From positions 18,548-82,547 of the forward strand of contig CAVUVH010000008.1 of the NCBI GenBank assembly GCA_963744735.1: 64,000 nt of DNA, read 5' to 3'. This document shows, piece by piece, positions 61,051-64,000 of this stretch (position 1 is the stretch's first letter; each line of letters starts with the position of its first letter). Source of the stretch: RPQJ01 sp963744735 (lineage in GTDB: Bacteria > Pseudomonadota > Gammaproteobacteria > Steroidobacterales > Steroidobacteraceae). The translations under genes were made by a program, and so were the position numbers. The notes beneath the pieces were generated by a model. That model saw nothing but the letters and a program-made list of their open reading frames with translations. It was not told the DNA's origin and ran no database searches.

Positions 61051-61854
61051 TCAGTTGGCGCCGAGCCAGTCGAACAGCGTATTGGCGAAGCGGACCTTCT
61101 GTTCCTTGCCGGCCACGACGTGCGCGACATCCTCCCACAGCAGGCCGCGGGCGCCGGGAATGCCCTGTTCGATCGGTCGCGTGGTGCGCGGTGAGGTGAC
61201 GACGTCCTGGCCCGCGTGAATGATCAGCGACGGGCAGCGTATCTGCCCCAGCCGCTGGCTCGAGTCGAACCCGACGCAGGCGTCGATCAGGCGCGAGTGC
61301 GCCACGTAGCGGCCGTTGAGTTCCTTCCAGCCGCCCTGCGGTCCCAGCAGCCGCTGCTTGTTCGCGTTGTAGTAAGCGGCATCGAACGACAGCAGCGTGA
61401 CGGCCTGCTGGAACGGCAGGAAGCCGAGGTCGCGGTGGATCCAGCGGAACATCTCGAGCTGGTCGCGGAGGAAGTCATCGACTTCGCACCAGGCACCCAT
61501 GTTGAGCATGCTGCGGGCGAGGTCGGGCCGGCGGATGGCGATCTCCTGGCAGACACAGGCGCCCATGCCCACCAGGCCCATCAGGTGCACGTTGGCGAGG
61601 CCCAGGTGATCGAGCAGGCCGATCGCGTCGTTGGCGTGCAGTTCCATGGTGGAGGGCACGCCCAGGTCGTCGCCGGAGTCGCGGATCCCGCGGTAGTCGA
61701 ACAGGATGACCTGGTAGCGGTCGGTGAGACCGCGCGCCAGGTGGTGGTGGTTGTCGTGGCAGAAGGTGCCCCAGCCCCCCATGCAGAGCACGGGCGTGCC
61801 CTGGCCGAGCACCTCGTAGTACATGTCGTGATCGTTGATGCGGGCGATGGGCAT
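61051..61854 (-). CDS. Alpha/beta hydrolase
   Basis: 267 residues: INDHDMYYEVLGQGTPVLCM, GGWGTFCHDNHHHLARGL (oxyanion region), VILFDYRGIRDSGDDLG, then LMGLVGMGACVCQEIAIRRP where a GxSxG elbow would be expected but GLVGMG is seen, HAGQDVVTSPRTTRPIEQ (acid) and WEDVAHVVAGKEQ (His). The missing nucleophile Ser in the elbow suggests a non-hydrolytic or altered activity. ATG 61854. Three bases upstream of the symporter, so probably one operon. Confidence 0.85.
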   Translation of the reverse strand: MPIARINDHDMYYEVLGQGTPVLCMGGWGTFCHDNHHHLARGLTDRYQVILFDYRGIRDSGDDLGVPSTMELHANDAIGLLDHLGLANVHLMGLVGMGACVCQEIAIRRPDLARSMLNMGAWCEVDDFLRDQLEMFRWIHRDLGFLPFQQAVTLLSFDAAYYNANKQRLLGPQGGWKELNGRYVAHSRLIDACVGFDSSQRLGQIRCPSLIIHAGQDVVTSPRTTRPIEQGIPGARGLLWEDVAHVVAGKEQKVRFANTLFDWLGAN

Positions 61855-61965
61855 GCGGCGGTGCTCGGGGGTGGGGCAGCCCGGGAAGGGCGCGAGGATG
61901 ATTTCACACGGCTCCCGGACTGGTAAAGTGGCGCACTTTTCCTGAATCGCCCCTGGGGGACGCCA

Positions 61966-63033
61966 GTGACTCACGCTGCCATTACGGGTTGGGGCAAGTG
62001 CCTGCCGGCCAACGTCCTGACCAACGACGACCTGGCGACCTTCCTCGACACCAACGACGAGTGGATCGTCTCGCGCACTGGCATCAAGGAGCGTCGCATC
62101 TCGCACGTCTCGCTGGAGGAGATGGCCTATGTCAGCTCGATGCGGGCGCTGGCGGCGGCCGGCCTCGACCCGGCCGACGTCGAGCTGATCGTCGTCGGCA
62201 CCTGCAGCTTCGACGACCAGGTGCCCAACCAGGCCTCCGGCCTGCAGGTGCGGCTGGGGGCGAAACGCGCGGCCGCGTACGACGTCAATACGGCCTGTAC
62301 CAGCTTCCTCTATGCACTCAGCACCGCCAACGCACTGATCCGCACGGGCGTGGTGAAGAATGCAGTGGTGGTGGGCGGCGAATTGATTTCGGCGTTCATG
62401 GACTGGCGCAATCGCGGGGTCTGCGTGCTGTTCGGCGATGGCTGTGCATCCGTCGTGCTGCAGGCAACCGACAAGGTCGAAGGCCTGCTCGGCGAGAAGC
62501 TCGGCTGCGACAGCGAGGCCCGCTCGACGCTGGTGGTGGAAGGCATGGGCGGCCGCTACTGCAATGCAGGGCGGCAGTATGGCGAGACCTCCTGGATCTT
62601 CGAGGGTCCGGAGATCTTCAAGCGGGCCGTGCTCGGCATGTCCGGCGCCTGCGCCGATGTGCTCGACGCGCAGGGCTACAAGGTCGACGATGTCGACGTC
62701 GTGATTCCGCACCAGGCCAACCTGCGCATCATGGATGCGGTCGCGAAGCGCGTCGGCGCGCCGGCGGACCGGATGTTCGTCAACGTACACAAGTACGGCA
62801 ACATGTCAGCGGCAACGGTCGCGGTGGCGCTGGTCGAAGCCATCGAGGAAGGCCGTGTCAAACCCGGCAGCCTGTTGCTGTTGCCGGCGTTCGGGGCGGG
62901 CCTCACGTATTGCGCGCACCTCGTGCGCTGGGGTGCACGCACGACACCGATCGGCACATCGGATGTGGAACTGCCGCCGAGCGACCGGACGGCGCTGGAA
63001 ATCGTGCAGGGTTACCTGCGGCAGAAGCCCTGA
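61966..63033 (+). CDS. 3-oxoacyl-ACP synthase III (KASIII/FabH-like)
   Basis: 355 residues with the complete thiolase-fold triad: Cys111 (VNTACTSFLYALSTA), His249 (VVIPHQANLRIMDA) and Asn279 (VHKYGNMSAATVAVAL), plus VSRTGIKERRI and LFGDGCASVVL. GTG start with GGGGGA upstream. It is not next to other fab genes, so it may be a specialised ketosynthase rather than the housekeeping FabH. The C-terminus extends ~35 residues past the usual GAGLTY end (TTPIGTSDVELPPSD). Divergent from the alpha/beta hydrolase gene. Confidence 0.92.
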   Translation: MTHAAITGWGKCLPANVLTNDDLATFLDTNDEWIVSRTGIKERRISHVSLEEMAYVSSMRALAAAGLDPADVELIVVGTCSFDDQVPNQASGLQVRLGAKRAAAYDVNTACTSFLYALSTANALIRTGVVKNAVVVGGELISAFMDWRNRGVCVLFGDGCASVVLQATDKVEGLLGEKLGCDSEARSTLVVEGMGGRYCNAGRQYGETSWIFEGPEIFKRAVLGMSGACADVLDAQGYKVDDVDVVIPHQANLRIMDAVAKRVGAPADRMFVNVHKYGNMSAATVAVALVEAIEEGRVKPGSLLLLPAFGAGLTYCAHLVRWGARTTPIGTSDVELPPSDRTALEIVQGYLRQKP

Positions 63034-63072
63034 ACGGGTGCCGGCGGCTTTCGCCGGAGCCTTGCCCTGACG

Positions 63073-63942
63073 ATGGCTCCTGCCCGCAAGGCCTTGCTCC
63101 AGATCCACCTGTGCGTGGTCATCTGGGGCTTCACCGCCATCCTCGGCAAGCTGATCACGCTGCCGGCCTTCGCGCTGGTGTGGTGGCGCATGTTCCTGGT
63201 CGTGGTGGTCATCGCGGTGCTGCCGGCGTTCTGGCGCGGCGTGCGCCGGATGAGTCCGCGCACGCTCGCCATCTTCGCGGGCATCGGTATCGTGATCGCG
63301 CTGCACTGGATCGCCTTTTTTGCGTCCATCAAGCTGGCGAACGCCTCGGTGGCGGCCACCTGCATGGGGGTCGCGCCGCTGATCATGTCGGTGGTGGAGC
63401 CGTTGATCACGCGCCGGCGCTTCGAGCCCATGGAACTGCTGATCGGCCTGGCGGCGATTCCCGGAGTCATGCTGGTGGTGGGCGGCACGCCGGATGCCAT
63501 GCGCATTGGCGTCGCCGTCGGCATCCTTTCGGCCTTGCTGGTCGCAGTCTTCGGCTCGCTCAACAAGCGCCACATCGCGTCTGGCGAGCCACTGGCCGTC
63601 ACCGGGATCGAACTCGCGTCCGGGACAGCGTTCATGACGCTGCTGGCGCTCGCCTTCGGCGGTGCGATCACTGACGTGCCGCTGCCGGGCATGCACGACC
63701 TCGGGCTGCTGCTCGTGCTGTCCATCGTCTGCACGCTGTTCACGTTCGTGGTGTCGCTGGCCGCGCTGCGCCACCTGAGCGCCTTCACGGCACAACTCGC
63801 GGTCAGCCTCGAGCCCGTGTACGCGGTGGTGCTGGCCATCGTGCTGCTCGGCGAGCAGCGCGAACTCGGCCTGCAGTTCTATGCCGGACTGGCGATCATC
63901 CTGGGCAGCGTGCTGATCCACGCGGCACGACGGCGGGCTTGA
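63073..63942 (+). CDS. EamA/DMT family transporter
   Basis: 289 residues with ten predicted membrane segments in two EamA halves: LLQIHLCVVIWGFTAILGKL, FALVWWRMFLVVVVIAVLPA, ASIKLANASVAATCMGVAPL for the first; LVAVFGSLNKRHIASG, LVLSIVCTLFTFVVSLAALR, AVSLEPVYAVVLAIVLLGEQ for the second. The SLEPVYAVVLAIVLLGE ending is typical. Exports or imports small metabolites; substrate unknown. 39 bases after the ketosynthase, likely co-transcribed. Confidence 0.93.
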   Translation: MAPARKALLQIHLCVVIWGFTAILGKLITLPAFALVWWRMFLVVVVIAVLPAFWRGVRRMSPRTLAIFAGIGIVIALHWIAFFASIKLANASVAATCMGVAPLIMSVVEPLITRRRFEPMELLIGLAAIPGVMLVVGGTPDAMRIGVAVGILSALLVAVFGSLNKRHIASGEPLAVTGIELASGTAFMTLLALAFGGAITDVPLPGMHDLGLLLVLSIVCTLFTFVVSLAALRHLSAFTAQLAVSLEPVYAVVLAIVLLGEQRELGLQFYAGLAIILGSVLIHAARRRA

Positions 63943-64000
63943 TGCCGTTGGCGACCCGCGGGTGATGCGCTGACAACTGGCGCAAGGCCTCGCGGGTAGC

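Overview
The window looks like chromosomal DNA of a high-GC gammaproteobacterium, probably near the Xanthomonadales, Steroidobacterales or Nevskiales. The reasons are the fused aspartate kinase/diaminopimelate decarboxylase (LysAC), the thrS-infC-rpmI-rplT-pheST-ihfA-merR-tRNA-Pro order, the YerC/TrpR-type gene heading the histidine operon, and the TonB-ExbB-ExbD-ExbD cluster. The sequence behaves like a draft or metagenome-derived contig. About 25 apparent single-base frameshifts interrupt otherwise well-conserved genes, including essential ones such as pheT, with a dense cluster at 35-49 kb and none across the histidine operon.

Layout. 1-8.2 kb: coenzyme F420 locus, with cofC (cut by the window edge), fused cofG/cofH (fbiC) and an F420:NADP oxidoreductase on +, and cofE-cofD on -. 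Between them lie an APH-family kinase, a broken CaiB/BaiF CoA-transferase and a TetR regulator. 8.4-16 kb: tRNA-Val, then the translation operon thrS, infC (AUC start), rpmI, rplT, pheS, pheT, ihfA, a MerR regulator and tRNA-Pro. 16-24.3 kb: small and hypothetical genes, lysAC, asd, a MazG-like pyrophosphohydrolase, a DUF3597 protein and an MFS transporter. 24.3-31.7 kb: complete histidine operon yerC-hisGDCBHAF-hisIE on -, with a 28-bp palindromic operator candidate at its promoter.

31.8-34.6 kb: a 130-bp palindromic repeat, a SAM-I riboswitch, and metX-metB. 34.8-40.9 kb: branched-chain operon ilvC-leuA-leuC-leuD-leuB on -, preceded by a promoter, a leucine-rich leader peptide and a rho-independent attenuator. 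40.9-45.4 kb: M17 aminopeptidase, MFS permease, ilvD. 45.7-51.6 kb: tonB-exbB-exbD-exbD-TPR protein, then a gene-poor palindrome-rich stretch and an inverted paralogue of the TPR protein. 51.7-61.9 kb: a catabolic region with two isochorismatase-like cysteine hydrolases, a CaiB CoA-transferase, an HMG-CoA-lyase-type enzyme, HyuA/HyuB, a dicarboxylate-type symporter and an alpha/beta hydrolase. 62-64 kb: a KASIII-like ketosynthase and an EamA permease.

Taken together, amino-acid biosynthesis here is controlled by three different mechanisms: a protein repressor (His), a riboswitch (Met) and leader-peptide attenuation (Leu/Ile/Val). The F420 genes and the Hyu/CoA-transferase region are the accessory parts. 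No prophage, CRISPR array or intact insertion sequence was found.
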